A stretch of DNA of 10,226 nt from an uncultured Collinsella sp. (GCA_900548255.1 URKH01000072.1:1-10226), one strand, 5' to 3'; shown: positions 1 to 7,516, numbered from the stretch's first letter. Notes: a model not told the origin generated them from the sequence alone. Made by a program: numbers and translations.

Positions 1-776
1 TCAAAGCCCTTGCCCTGCTGATCCTTGCCAGCCTCGATGTACTCGCGGACGCCCTTGGCGAAGACGAGCTGCAGGTCGGTGTTGACGTTGATCTTGGAGA
101 TGCCCAGGGAGATGGCCTTCTTGATCTGATCCTCGGGGATGCCGGTACCACCGTGCAGAACGAGGGGCAGGTCACCGGTCTGGGCCTTGATCTCGCCCAG
201 ACGCTCGAAGGACAGGCCAGCCCAGTCGGCGGGATACACGCCGTGGATGTTGCCGATGCCGCAGGCGAGGAAGTCAACGCCCAGGTCGGCAATCTGCTTG
301 CACTCAGCGGGGTCAGCGAGCTCGCCGTTGGAGGTCACGCCGTCCTCGGTGCCGCCGATGCCGCCAACCTCGGCCTCGATGGACATGCCCTTGGAGTGGG
401 CAAGCTCAACGAGCTCCTTGGTGCGGTCGAGGTTAAGCTGGAAGGTCTCCTCGTGAGAGCCGTCATACATGATGGACGTGAAGCCGGCCTCGATGCACTT
501 GAAGCAGTCCTCGTAAGAACCGTGATCGAGGTGAAGGGCGACGGGAACGGTAACGTCCGTGGCCTCGACGGCAGCCTTGACCATGTCGGCGCAGACCTTG
601 AAACCGCCCATCCACTTAGCGGCACCAGCGGTGCACTGAAGGATCAGCGGAGACTTGGCCTCCTCGGCGGCCTGGAGAATAGCCAGGGTCCACTCGAGGT
701 TGTTGGTGTTGAAGGCACCGAGAGCGTACTTGCCGGCCTCGGCCTTCTTGAGCATGTCTGCTGCGTTGACGAGCAT
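1..776 (-). CDS. fba: Class II fructose-1,6-bisphosphate aldolase (3' end cut by window edge)
   Basis: This zinc enzyme reversibly cleaves fructose 1,6-bisphosphate into dihydroxyacetone phosphate and glyceraldehyde 3-phosphate in cytoplasmic glycolysis and gluconeogenesis. The first 258 residues are present; the family is usually about 285-290 residues, so roughly 30 C-terminal residues lie beyond the left edge. The ATG at 774-776 is preceded by AGGAGG (785-790) at 8 nt spacing, which fixes the start. Visible motifs are HLDHG (82-86, catalytic Asp84 and zinc His85), YDGSHEE (104-110), EAEVGGIGG (134-142, Glu136), GNIHG (175-179, zinc His178), LHGGTG (207-212, zinc His208) and NVNTD (230-234, phosphate binding). 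The GNIHG-Y-PADW stretch fits the Gram-positive FBA group better than tagatose-bisphosphate aldolase GatY, but substrate cannot be proven from sequence. It is separated from the upstream hydrolase by 194 nt, so it is probably its own transcription unit. Confidence 0.95.
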   Translation of the reverse strand, partial: MLVNAADMLKKAEAGKYALGAFNTNNLEWTLAILQAAEEAKSPLILQCTAGAAKWMGGFKVCADMVKAAVEATDVTVPVALHLDHGSYEDCFKCIEAGFTSIMYDGSHEETFQLNLDRTKELVELAHSKGMSIEAEVGGIGGTEDGVTSNGELADPAECKQIADLGVDFLACGIGNIHGVYPADWAGLSFERLGEIKAQTGDLPLVLHGGTGIPEDQIKKAISLGISKINVNTDLQLVFAKGVREYIEAGKDQQGKGF

Positions 777-816
777 AAAAGAAACCTCCTGTAAGGTTGC
801 TCCAATAACGCCTGTG

Positions 817-825
817 ATTTTACCA
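817..825 (-). promoter_or_regulatory. Candidate extended -10 promoter for fba
   Basis: Read on the minus strand this is TGGTAAAAT, an extended -10 element about 40 nt upstream of the fba start codon. No convincing -35 is seen; the hexamer 16 nt upstream (TTTATG) is a poor match, which an extended -10 could tolerate. It lies in the 194-nt gap (777-970) between the hydrolase stop and fba. The rest of that gap holds only the fba Shine-Dalgarno and AT-rich leader sequence. The assignment rests on sequence resemblance alone. Confidence 0.35.
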
Positions 826-970
826 CGGCGTACCCGAGCATAAACGTTCGTTTGTTCACGAATATCGTCCAAACAGACTTTTTTGACCGTTTGCCCTACG
901 GAATCGACCCGTTGGAGAAAAATAGCTTGACGTTTGGGCGCTTCTCGTGCTTTAGAAGCCGACTATTAAG

Positions 971-1654
971 CTACATCTGCATGAAAGGGTTCTGCATGAG
1001 CTCGCGTGCCATGGTGGTCGAAGCGCCATGGCCGGTTAGGCAAACGGTATCGGGCGGGAGAAGCCGGGCGAGCTTGGAGAGCGAGCGCAGAATCGCAGCC
1101 TCGTCTCCGCCGGAAAGGTCGGTACGGCCGTGGCTGCCCGGGAATAGCGTGTCGCCAACAAAGGCGATGCTTCCCTGCTCGGTGGCGGCGAACAAAACAA
1201 TGCCACCCGGTGTGTGCCCGGGCGTCTCGATCACCTGCAGGCAGATATCGCCCACCTCAATAGCATCGCCCTCGGCGAGCAGGCGCGTCGGCTCCCCGGG
1301 GTCGGGCGTCTCAATGCCCCACATAGCTCGCTGTTCCTCGATATTCGCATACGGCACCGCCACATCCTTAGCACACAGCTCATACTGGCAGCCCTCGCCA
1401 ACGGCGGTTCGTACGCCGGCAACACCACCAACATGATCGGCATGGCCATGAGTGCATACGGCGCCAAGCACGCGTACACCGGGATGCTCGGCTCGAATAT
1501 ACTCCACCAGGCGCTCGCCTTCCCATGCGGGGTCGATAATCACGCACTCATTGTCCGAAATAACAGCATAGCTGTTGGTCTGAATGGGACCGTTTACGAG
1601 CGTCTCGATCTCGACCGATCCTTTGGGAGTTAAATCCAAGGACGCAGCGCTCAT
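971..1654 (-). CDS. Metallo-beta-lactamase-fold hydrolase, glyoxalase II-like
   Basis: This 227-residue cytoplasmic protein belongs to the metallo-beta-lactamase superfamily, in the small glyoxalase II/YcbL-like group that hydrolyses thioesters or related substrates at a dinuclear metal site. The full metal ligand set is visible: THGHADH at 68-74 (His69, His71, Asp73, His74), PGHTPGG at 145-151 (His147), GDTLF at 167-171 (Asp168) and TGHG at 207-210 (His209). The N-terminus NGPIQTNSY followed by IIDPAWE is typical of this group. It lacks the long C-terminal substrate domain of classical GloB, so its substrate is unknown. The ATG at 1652-1654 has AGGAG at 1661-1665 with 6 nt spacing. It follows rel by 84 nt, containing a strong hairpin. 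An MBL hydrolase after rel (usually rel-dtd-hydrolase) is a recurrent Firmicutes neighbourhood. Confidence 0.9.
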   Translation of the reverse strand: MSAASLDLTPKGSVEIETLVNGPIQTNSYAVISDNECVIIDPAWEGERLVEYIRAEHPGVRVLGAVCTHGHADHVGGVAGVRTAVGEGCQYELCAKDVAVPYANIEEQRAMWGIETPDPGEPTRLLAEGDAIEVGDICLQVIETPGHTPGGIVLFAATEQGSIAFVGDTLFPGSHGRTDLSGGDEAAILRSLSKLARLLPPDTVCLTGHGASTTMARELMQNPFMQM

Positions 1655-1674
1655 ATCCCTCTCCTCTCTATAGA

Positions 1675-1702
1675 ACTCGAGGCATCAAACGATGCCTCGA
1701 GT
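1675..1702 (-). other. 12-bp perfect hairpin between rel and the hydrolase gene
   Basis: The arms at 1675-1686 and 1691-1702 are perfectly complementary over 12 bp around a 4-nt loop. Neither strand has a T tract beside the stem, so it is not a classical intrinsic terminator. It sits 36 nt after the rel stop and 20 nt before the hydrolase start codon. It may be a weak terminator or attenuator, or an RNA processing or stability element that sets hydrolase expression apart from rel. The pairing is directly seen; the role is inferred. Confidence 0.5.
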
Positions 1703-1738
1703 GTAGCGAATATCGATAATGTGGCACGTTCGTCGCGA

Positions 1739-4099
1739 CTAAACGCGGCGCTTGAGCTGAGCTCCACCCTCGCCAGGCATCAAACGACGTGCATCGTAGA
1801 CCGAGTCGACGCTGCTAATCGATGCCAGCAGCGGATCCAGACCACTCGCGTCCGAGATCTCGACCATAAAGCGCAGGGTTGCAATACCCTCGCGGTTGGT
1901 CGACGTGGCAGCAGAAAGGATATTGCCGCCCGCATCGCCAATGGCAATGGTGACATCCTTGAGCAGGCCCATGCGGTCCAGACACTCGACCACGATCTCG
2001 ACCTGGAAGAGGGTGTCGGCAGCGCCGTCCCACTCTACGTCAATCATGCGCTCGGGGTGCTCCATAAGGCCCTTGACGTTGGGGCAGTTGGCGCGATGCA
2101 CCGAGACGCCTCGGCCGCGCGTGATGAAGCCGACGATGTCGTCGCCCGTCACCGGATTGCAGCAATGCGCCAAACGGACCAGCAGACCGCTGTTGCTCTC
2201 GCCCTTGACGATAATGCCGTTGCTGGCGCTCTTGCCGCGCTTTTGCGGCTTGCGGTTGGAGCCGCGGGCAGGCTGCTTGACGACCTCGGCAATGGCCTCG
2301 GCCTTGGTGAGCTGCTCCTCGGGCTTGGGGTCCAAGATTTGCTCGACCTTGTTACCCACAGCGCGCGGGGCGACTTTGCCCGCGCCGACGGCGGCAAACA
2401 GGTCCTCGAGCTGCTTGTAGTTAAACTGCTCCGCCACGGCGTTGAGCGCACGCGTGGATCGTGGCGTAGAGATGCCATACCCGCGCTTGCGCAGGTCCTT
2501 GGCCAGTATATCGCGGCCGGCGGCAGCGTCGTCGTCCTTGGTCGCGGCGGCAAAATAGCGGCGGATCTTTGACTTGGCGGAAGGTGTCTTAACGATCTTG
2601 AGCCAATCACGCGACGGCTTGGAACTCTTGTTGGTCAGGATTTCAACGCGGTCGCCCGTCTTGATTTCGTGCGTGAGCGGCGCCACCGCACCGTTGATCT
2701 TAGCGCCGACGCAGTGGTTGCCGACCTCGGTATGAACGGCGTAGGCAAAGTCGAGCGGTGTTGACCCGGCGCGAAGCGCCATGACCTCTCCCTTGGGCGT
2801 AAAGACAAAAATCTCCTGGTCAAACAAGTCGACCTTCAGCGAATGCAGGTATTCCTTGGCGTCGGTGATCTCATCAGACGCAGCCCAATCGAGCGAATGT
2901 TTGAGCCAGTTAATCTGGTCGTCCAGACGCTGGGCGTCGTTGGTCTTGGAGGCAGACGATCCGCCCGACTTCTTGTACAGCCAGTGGGCGGCGATGCCGT
3001 ACTCGGCCTGCTCGTGCATCTCGTAGGTTCGAATCTGAATCTCGAGCGGACGGGCCGTGGGGCCGATAACCGTCGTATGGAGCGACTGATAGTTATTGAC
3101 CTTGGGCATGGCGATATAGTCTTTAAAGCGCCCGGGCATGGGGTGCCACAGCGTATGCACCGCGCCGAGCGTGGAGTAGCAATCGCGCACCGAATGCGTG
3201 ATGACGCGCAGTGCCACCAGGTCGTAGATCTCGGAGAATTCCTTGCCCTTGCGCTTCATCTTTTGGTAGATGGACCAATAGTGCTTGGAGCGGCCATTAA
3301 TCTGGAAACCCTCCAGGCCAATGCGGTTGAGCTCGTCGGTGAGCGTCTTGATGGTCTCGGCCAGATAGCGCTCGCGAACCTCGCGCGACTCCGCCACCAT
3401 GCGCGCGATGCGCTGGTAGGCGTCGGGCTCAAGGTAGAAGAAGGACAGGTCCTCGAGCTCCCACTTGATAGAGCTCATGCCCAGGCGGTCGGCCAGAGGC
3501 GCGTACACGTCCATGGTCTCGCGCGCCTTAAACAGGCGGCGGTCCTCGCGCAGGGCGGCAAGCGTGCGCATGTTATGCAGGCGGTCGGCGAGCTTGACGA
3601 TGATGACGCGAATATCCTTGGACATGGCAAGGAACATCTTGCGCAGCGTAAGCGCCTGCTTCTCGTCCATGCTGTCGACTTCGATGTTGGTGAGCTTGGT
3701 CACGCCGTCGACGAGCTCGGCCACCGTATCGCCAAACAGGCCGGAAACATCGGTAAGCGAGGTCTCGGTATCCTCGACGGTATCGTGCAGCAGCGCGGCG
3801 CACACCACATCGCAGTCCATCTTAAGATCGGCCAAAATGATGGCAACCTCGACGGGATGGTTGATGTACATCTCGCCCGAGCGGCGCTTTTGGTTGCAGT
3901 GCTTCTCGGCAGCAAAGCAATAGGCCTGCTCCACCTTGGAGAAGTCATCCTCATTCATATATTTGAGGCACAGGCGCTCCAGCTTGTCGTAGCTGTCCGC
4001 CATAATCTCGGGCGGCAGCTCATCGGCATGCTTATAGTGCTCCATCTCAGAAAAAGGCTGGAGGGCGGAATCATGGGCGGTACGGGCTGCGGCATCCAT
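1739..4099 (-). CDS. rel: Bifunctional (p)ppGpp synthetase/hydrolase, long RelA/SpoT homologue
   Basis: The 786-residue enzyme makes (p)ppGpp from ATP and GTP or GDP and also degrades it, controlling the stringent response at the ribosome. Domain order is complete. The HD hydrolase (about 55-205) has His81, HDTVED at 105-110 (His105, Asp106, Glu109, Asp110) and ADRLHN at 171-176. The synthetase (about 240-375) has RFKD at 324-327, the signature of bifunctional Rel rather than the EXDD of RelA, then YQSLHTT at 337-343 and EIQIRT at 353-358. A TGS domain spans about 428-490. A conserved-cysteine domain has CC at 646-647, His668 and Cys672, and the ACT domain is about 698-772. Both active sites look intact; the usual PKPN reads PKVN (332-335), a mild change. 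The ATG lies 15 nt after the recJ-recQ stop, and that TAG is part of the purine-rich SD (AGGGGAAGGGGA), implying coupled translation. It is probably transcribed from the recJ-recQ promoter. Confidence 0.96.
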   Translation of the reverse strand: MDAAARTAHDSALQPFSEMEHYKHADELPPEIMADSYDKLERLCLKYMNEDDFSKVEQAYCFAAEKHCNQKRRSGEMYINHPVEVAIILADLKMDCDVVCAALLHDTVEDTETSLTDVSGLFGDTVAELVDGVTKLTNIEVDSMDEKQALTLRKMFLAMSKDIRVIIVKLADRLHNMRTLAALREDRRLFKARETMDVYAPLADRLGMSSIKWELEDLSFFYLEPDAYQRIARMVAESREVRERYLAETIKTLTDELNRIGLEGFQINGRSKHYWSIYQKMKRKGKEFSEIYDLVALRVITHSVRDCYSTLGAVHTLWHPMPGRFKDYIAMPKVNNYQSLHTTVIGPTARPLEIQIRTYEMHEQAEYGIAAHWLYKKSGGSSASKTNDAQRLDDQINWLKHSLDWAASDEITDAKEYLHSLKVDLFDQEIFVFTPKGEVMALRAGSTPLDFAYAVHTEVGNHCVGAKINGAVAPLTHEIKTGDRVEILTNKSSKPSRDWLKIVKTPSAKSKIRRYFAAATKDDDAAAGRDILAKDLRKRGYGISTPRSTRALNAVAEQFNYKQLEDLFAAVGAGKVAPRAVGNKVEQILDPKPEEQLTKAEAIAEVVKQPARGSNRKPQKRGKSASNGIIVKGESNSGLLVRLAHCCNPVTGDDIVGFITRGRGVSVHRANCPNVKGLMEHPERMIDVEWDGAADTLFQVEIVVECLDRMGLLKDVTIAIGDAGGNILSAATSTNREGIATLRFMVEISDASGLDPLLASISSVDSVYDARRLMPGEGGAQLKRRV

Positions 4100-4114
4100 C
4101 GAGGTCCCCTTCCC

Positions 4115-7100
4115 CTAGGCCCGTGGTACGATCGGGCGGTTAACTTTGGCTAGCATATCAGAAGCACACGAATCGAGCGCCCAGCTCCGGAAAGCCGAGA
4201 ACTCCATGCGCGAGCGCAAGCCCTCCAAATAGCGAATTGACCTGCTCAATTGCACGCGGCCAGGGTTTTCGGCCATCGCGATGCGACGGGTGTCGTCAAA
4301 CCCCGAAACGCGACAGAAACCAAGCTCTTCGAAGATTCCCAGGCCGCTTTCCACCGAGCGCTCATCGACCGGCGTGCGCGCGTCGATTGCAAGGCACATC
4401 TGCGCAATGTCGATATCGCTTGCGCAGAATGAATCGTCCCCCGTCTTGCCGCGGTTGGAGCGCCACATGGTCTGCAGCGCTCGATAGAGCGTGACGAGCT
4501 CATCGCGTTCGGGCGCGTAGCAATCGAGTAGGCGCTCGTTAATACGGGCGTCACGCGACGAATAGAGCAGATGAATCACAGCGGGCTGTCCGTCACGACC
4601 GGCACGGCCGCTCATCTGGTTAAACTCAATCGCGCCAAACGGCATATGGTAGAGCACGACATGTCGGATATCGGGCAGGTTCACGCCCTCACCGAAGGCC
4701 GAGGTCGAGACGATGCAGCTGAGGCTGCCATCTCGAAACGCCTCCTCGACGCGGCGGCGATCGGAACGCGCGAGCCCGGCGTTATAGAACGCGATATGGG
4801 TCGCACAGTCTGGCACGCGCTTGCGCAGCGTCTTGGCAAGTGCCACGGACTGGTCGCGCGAATTGACGTAGATAACGGTCTTCTCCCCCGTCGCCACAAT
4901 CGACACCAGGCGATTTTCGCGGCTTGCGAGGTCGCGATCGTCCTCGAGTTGCAGGTTCTCGCGCACGGTCTCGTCAACCACCGTGCTGGTAATGGGCAAT
5001 ACGCGAGCGAGCTCTGCCACGACCGGAGCCGTCGCGGTAGCCGTTGCCGCCATGACAACGGGATCGCCTAGCGCTTTGAGAATATCGGGCATGTCGAGGT
5101 ACGCGCTCCGGTCGCCACCTTTGGCAAGACCGGCATGATGCGCCTCATCGATAACGACAAAACCGATGCGCCCCGAACGCGCAAAGCGATCGCGGTGAAT
5201 GGACAGGAACTCGGGCGTCGTGAGCACGATGCCGGTGCGGCCCGAAGCCAAACCGGCAAACACGTCATCGCGCGCCGCCTCCACGGTCTCGCCGGTCAGC
5301 ACGCCAACACCAATGCCAAGCGCTGCCATCGTCGAAGAAAGGTGATAGGCCTGGTCGGCAACGAGCGCACGCAGCGGATAGACAAAGATGCTCGCACGTC
5401 CGCGAAGCACCGCCTCACGCGCGGCATGTACATGGAAGATGAGAGACTTGCCGCGGCCCGTTCCCATAACGGCCAAGACGCTCTTGTGGTCGGCCAAGGC
5501 ATCGAGTGCCTCAACCTGTGCGCGGTGCGGCTGGTTCGATCCGATAAAGCTGTGAATGAGCGAGCGCGTGAGCTCGGTATAGGAAAGCTGGGCAAGCGTC
5601 TCGCGCTTACGCGACTCCAGGCGCGGGCCTAAGTCCGCCGGCCGCACGCCACGACGAAGCTCGCACGCCGGATCGTCGATATTGGGCGCCGTGGTATCGC
5701 GCACCAAGACATCTTTGATCATGAGCTTGGGCTTCACGCGTCCCTGCCAATGCTCGGCCACGGCCTCGAACACCAAATCGACGGCGCTATCGCAATTGAT
5801 GAGCTTATCGATCTGCGGCACGCGGAACATAATAGCCGGCACACTCGCGGCGCCATCGGTCGCCACGAAGCGCATGTGCTCGCCGGTTTTGCCCACCACG
5901 GCGCGATCGCACATTGTCACGCCCTCGGCCGCCAACAGCGGCACCTTGTTGCCCTGGCCAAACGGCTCAAGACGGGAGATCTGCTCGATGGTCTCAATAT
6001 TCAGCTCGGAGAGGTCAACGGTGGCGGCAACCTCGTCGGTGTCCTCAAAGTCCTCGGCGGGAAGCTCGGACAGCACGGCGGAAAGGCGACGACGGAACTC
6101 GTCGAGCTTGGATGCCTCGATGGTCACGCCCACCGCACCGGCATGCCCGCCGCGACGAATCAGCAGGTCGGAGCAACGCTCGACGGCGTCGAACAGGTTG
6201 ACCTTGCCCACCGAGCGACCCGAACCGCGAGCGATACCGTCTTCGATCGAGAACAGCAGCGCCGGCACGTGATAACGGTTGGTCAGACGGCTCGCTACGA
6301 TACCCTTGACGCCCTCGTGCCAGCCCTCGCCGCCCACGACGATCGCGCGCCCGCCGTCATAAGTCTCCTCGACCTTCGCCATGGCATCGCGCGTGAGCTC
6401 TGCTTCAATCTCGCGACGTTGGCGATTGATCTCCTCGAGCTCGGCCGCCAGTGCGCTCGCCTCGATAGGATCGCGGGCAAGCAGCAGGTCGAGCGCCAGC
6501 TTGGGATCGGCCATGCGGCCAGCGGCGTTCAGGCGGGGAATGAGCGAAAACGACAGGCCATCGGCCGTAATGCTAGAAAGGTCGGCCTTGGCGAGCGCTG
6601 CCAGCGCGATGTAGCCGGGACGAGCCGTCACGCGCATCTGCTGGATGCCCTCGGCGACCAGTGCGCGGTTCTCGGGCGTCAGCGGCATCATGTCGGACAC
6701 GGTGCCAAGCGCCGCAACCTCGATCAGCGAACGCCAATACGACGGTTTGCCCAAACGCTCGCCCAGGGCTTGCACCAGCTTGAGCGCCACACCGGCACCG
6801 GCAAGCTCGCGCGAAGGGCCCTCGTTCTCAAGCTTAGGGTCGGTCAGGGGCACGCCCTGCGGCACCTGATCGGAGGGCTCGTGATGGTCCGTGACCACCA
6901 AATCGATCCCCAGGCTCTCCAGATAGGAGACCTCTTCCTTGGCGGCGATGCCGTTGTCGACGGTCACGATCAGCTGGGGATGAGCGAGCTCATTAACGCG
7001 GTCGAGCGCGGCACGCGAAAGACCGTAGCCCTCGTCAAAGCGATGTGGAATAAACGGCGTGACATCGGCACCAAACGCGCGCAGTGCCTCGGTCAACAGA

Positions 7101-7402
7101 CAGGTCGACGTAATACCGTCAACGTCAAAATCGCCAAAGACCGCGATGTGTTCGTGGTTGCGAATGGCACGCTCGACGCGGTCGGCAACGACCGACATGC
7201 CCGGGATAATGAGTGGGTCGGCCCAGTCGCGATCGAGTGAAGGCGTCAAAAACAACTGACCTTCCTCGATGGATGTAATGCCGTGCGCAACCATAATGCG
7301 CGCCACCAGCCCGGGTATGCCCAGGCCAGCCGAAAGCTCCTTTTCGAGCTCGGGGTTTTGCTGAGCGACCGCCCAGCGATGCGTCGTCTTAAGCGATGAC
7401 AT
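4115..7402 (-). CDS. recJ: RecJ single-strand exonuclease fused to a RecQ-like SF2 helicase
   Basis: The 1095-residue protein joins two repair activities. Residues about 1-575 are RecJ, a 5'-3' single-stranded DNA exonuclease of the DHH family: GDFDVDG (Asp91, Asp93, Asp95), TVDNG (Asp149), TDHH (171-174), GTVSD (Asp237), DHHA1 GGHAG (418-422), and LEPFGQGN opening the OB-fold near 478. After a linker (about 575-610), residues 620-960 form a RecQ-type helicase: Walker A GTGRGKS (647-653), YPLRAL motif Ia (675-680), DEAH (752-755), ATATAT motif III (786-791), FGEGVN motif V and SGRAGRDG motif VI (931-938). The RecQ four-cysteine zinc module and HRDC are not recognisable; the last 110 residues may hold a winged helix. 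E. coli RecJ is about 577 residues. I chose ATG 7400-7402, preceded by GGGGGTG at 7 nt spacing; an in-frame GTG at 7445-7447 would add 15 residues but has no SD. First gene of the probable recJ-rel-hydrolase operon. Confidence 0.93.
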   Translation of the reverse strand: MSSLKTTHRWAVAQQNPELEKELSAGLGIPGLVARIMVAHGITSIEEGQLFLTPSLDRDWADPLIIPGMSVVADRVERAIRNHEHIAVFGDFDVDGITSTCLLTEALRAFGADVTPFIPHRFDEGYGLSRAALDRVNELAHPQLIVTVDNGIAAKEEVSYLESLGIDLVVTDHHEPSDQVPQGVPLTDPKLENEGPSRELAGAGVALKLVQALGERLGKPSYWRSLIEVAALGTVSDMMPLTPENRALVAEGIQQMRVTARPGYIALAALAKADLSSITADGLSFSLIPRLNAAGRMADPKLALDLLLARDPIEASALAAELEEINRQRREIEAELTRDAMAKVEETYDGGRAIVVGGEGWHEGVKGIVASRLTNRYHVPALLFSIEDGIARGSGRSVGKVNLFDAVERCSDLLIRRGGHAGAVGVTIEASKLDEFRRRLSAVLSELPAEDFEDTDEVAATVDLSELNIETIEQISRLEPFGQGNKVPLLAAEGVTMCDRAVVGKTGEHMRFVATDGAASVPAIMFRVPQIDKLINCDSAVDLVFEAVAEHWQGRVKPKLMIKDVLVRDTTAPNIDDPACELRRGVRPADLGPRLESRKRETLAQLSYTELTRSLIHSFIGSNQPHRAQVEALDALADHKSVLAVMGTGRGKSLIFHVHAAREAVLRGRASIFVYPLRALVADQAYHLSSTMAALGIGVGVLTGETVEAARDDVFAGLASGRTGIVLTTPEFLSIHRDRFARSGRIGFVVIDEAHHAGLAKGGDRSAYLDMPDILKALGDPVVMAATATATAPVVAELARVLPITSTVVDETVRENLQLEDDRDLASRENRLVSIVATGEKTVIYVNSRDQSVALAKTLRKRVPDCATHIAFYNAGLARSDRRRVEEAFRDGSLSCIVSTSAFGEGVNLPDIRHVVLYHMPFGAIEFNQMSGRAGRDGQPAVIHLLYSSRDARINERLLDCYAPERDELVTLYRALQTMWRSNRGKTGDDSFCASDIDIAQMCLAIDARTPVDERSVESGLGIFEELGFCRVSGFDDTRRIAMAENPGRVQLSRSIRYLEGLRSRMEFSAFRSWALDSCASDMLAKVNRPIVPRA

Positions 7403-7454
7403 AGGCGCCCACCCCCGATAGGGGCAGGTCGCCGCGATACCTCTCACGGTTCAT
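7389..7454 (-). CDS. Possible 21-codon upstream ORF overlapping the recJ-recQ start
   Basis: An ATG at 7452-7454 preceded by AGAGGA at 9 nt opens a 21-residue frame beginning MNRERYRGD and ending AYVIA, with TAA at 7389-7391. It overlaps the chosen recJ-recQ start codon (7400-7402) in another frame by 14 nt. It runs through the hairpin that covers the recJ-recQ ribosome binding site, so its translation would melt that hairpin. It has three Arg codons within the first seven (CGT, AGG, CGC). It resembles no protein I recognise. The frame and SD are visible; that it is translated is inference. It could be chance. Confidence 0.4.
   Translation of the reverse strand: MNRERYRGDLPLSGVGAYVIA
7404..7433 (-). 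promoter_or_regulatory. Hairpin sequestering the recJ-recQ Shine-Dalgarno
   Basis: On the minus-strand RNA, GGCG, CCUG and CCCC (7433-7421, with one bulged A at 7429) can pair with GGGG, UGGG and CGCC (7415-7404), giving a 12-bp stem that includes two G-U pairs around a UAUCG loop. The 3' arm contains the GGGGGUG Shine-Dalgarno of recJ-recQ, and the stem ends one base before the start codon. Folded, it should block initiation; ribosomes translating the overlapping upstream ORF would open it. The pairing is read from sequence by eye; the regulatory role is inferred. Confidence 0.5.
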
Positions 7455-7474
7455 AGCGATGAGTCCTCTGTGTA

Positions 7475-7492
7475 TGCCCGCTTCGGCAGGCA
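7475..7492 (-). other. Small tetraloop hairpin in the recJ-recQ leader
   Basis: Arms 7475-7481 and 7486-7492 pair over 7 bp with one G-U pair on the RNA and a CGAA tetraloop on the minus strand. It lies between the predicted promoter and the SD of the upstream ORF. It could stabilise the 5' end of the operon transcript. There is no T tract after it, so it is not a terminator. Confidence 0.35.
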
Positions 7493-7510
7493 GATCTGTT
7501 GAACGGATTT

Positions 7511-7516
7511 ATTATA
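7511..7516 (-). promoter_or_regulatory. Consensus -10 box (TATAAT) for the recJ-recQ-rel operon
   Basis: The minus strand reads a perfect TATAAT here, about 57 nt upstream of the uORF start and 109 nt upstream of the recJ-recQ ATG. At 16-18 nt upstream there is no good TTGACA match; TTGGCG occurs, but at 14 nt, which is too close. It is the best promoter candidate in the 276-nt divergent region between recJ-recQ and the transporter gene (7403-7678). I found no convincing plus-strand promoter there. Confidence 0.5.

Noticed and set aside
153..794. 213-codon plus-strand open frame opposite fba, and a similar one at 1721-2572 opposite the rel 3' end
   Set aside because: Both are antisense to well-conserved enzymes and lack recognisable motifs or good ribosome binding sites.
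940..959. Hairpin GCTTCT/AGAAGC after the hydrolase stop as an intrinsic terminator
   Set aside because: The stem is only 6 bp with an 8-nt loop, and the run of five T on the minus strand lies about 18 nt beyond it, too far for an intrinsic terminator.
2843..4153. 436-codon plus-strand open frame opposite rel
   Set aside because: It is fully antisense to the conserved HD and synthetase domains of Rel, has shadow-like composition and no family motif.
5750..7240. 496-codon plus-strand open frame opposite recJ-recQ
   Set aside because: The translation is rich in His, Arg, Asp, Gly and Asn with no recognisable domain, and the minus strand holds a motif-complete RecJ. It is a GC-driven antisense shadow.
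7403..7447. GTG start (7445-7447) adding 15 residues to recJ-recQ
   Set aside because: There is no Shine-Dalgarno at a usable distance. The ATG at 7400-7402 has GGGGGTG at 7 nt and starts just before the sequence that looks RecJ-like. It remains possible.
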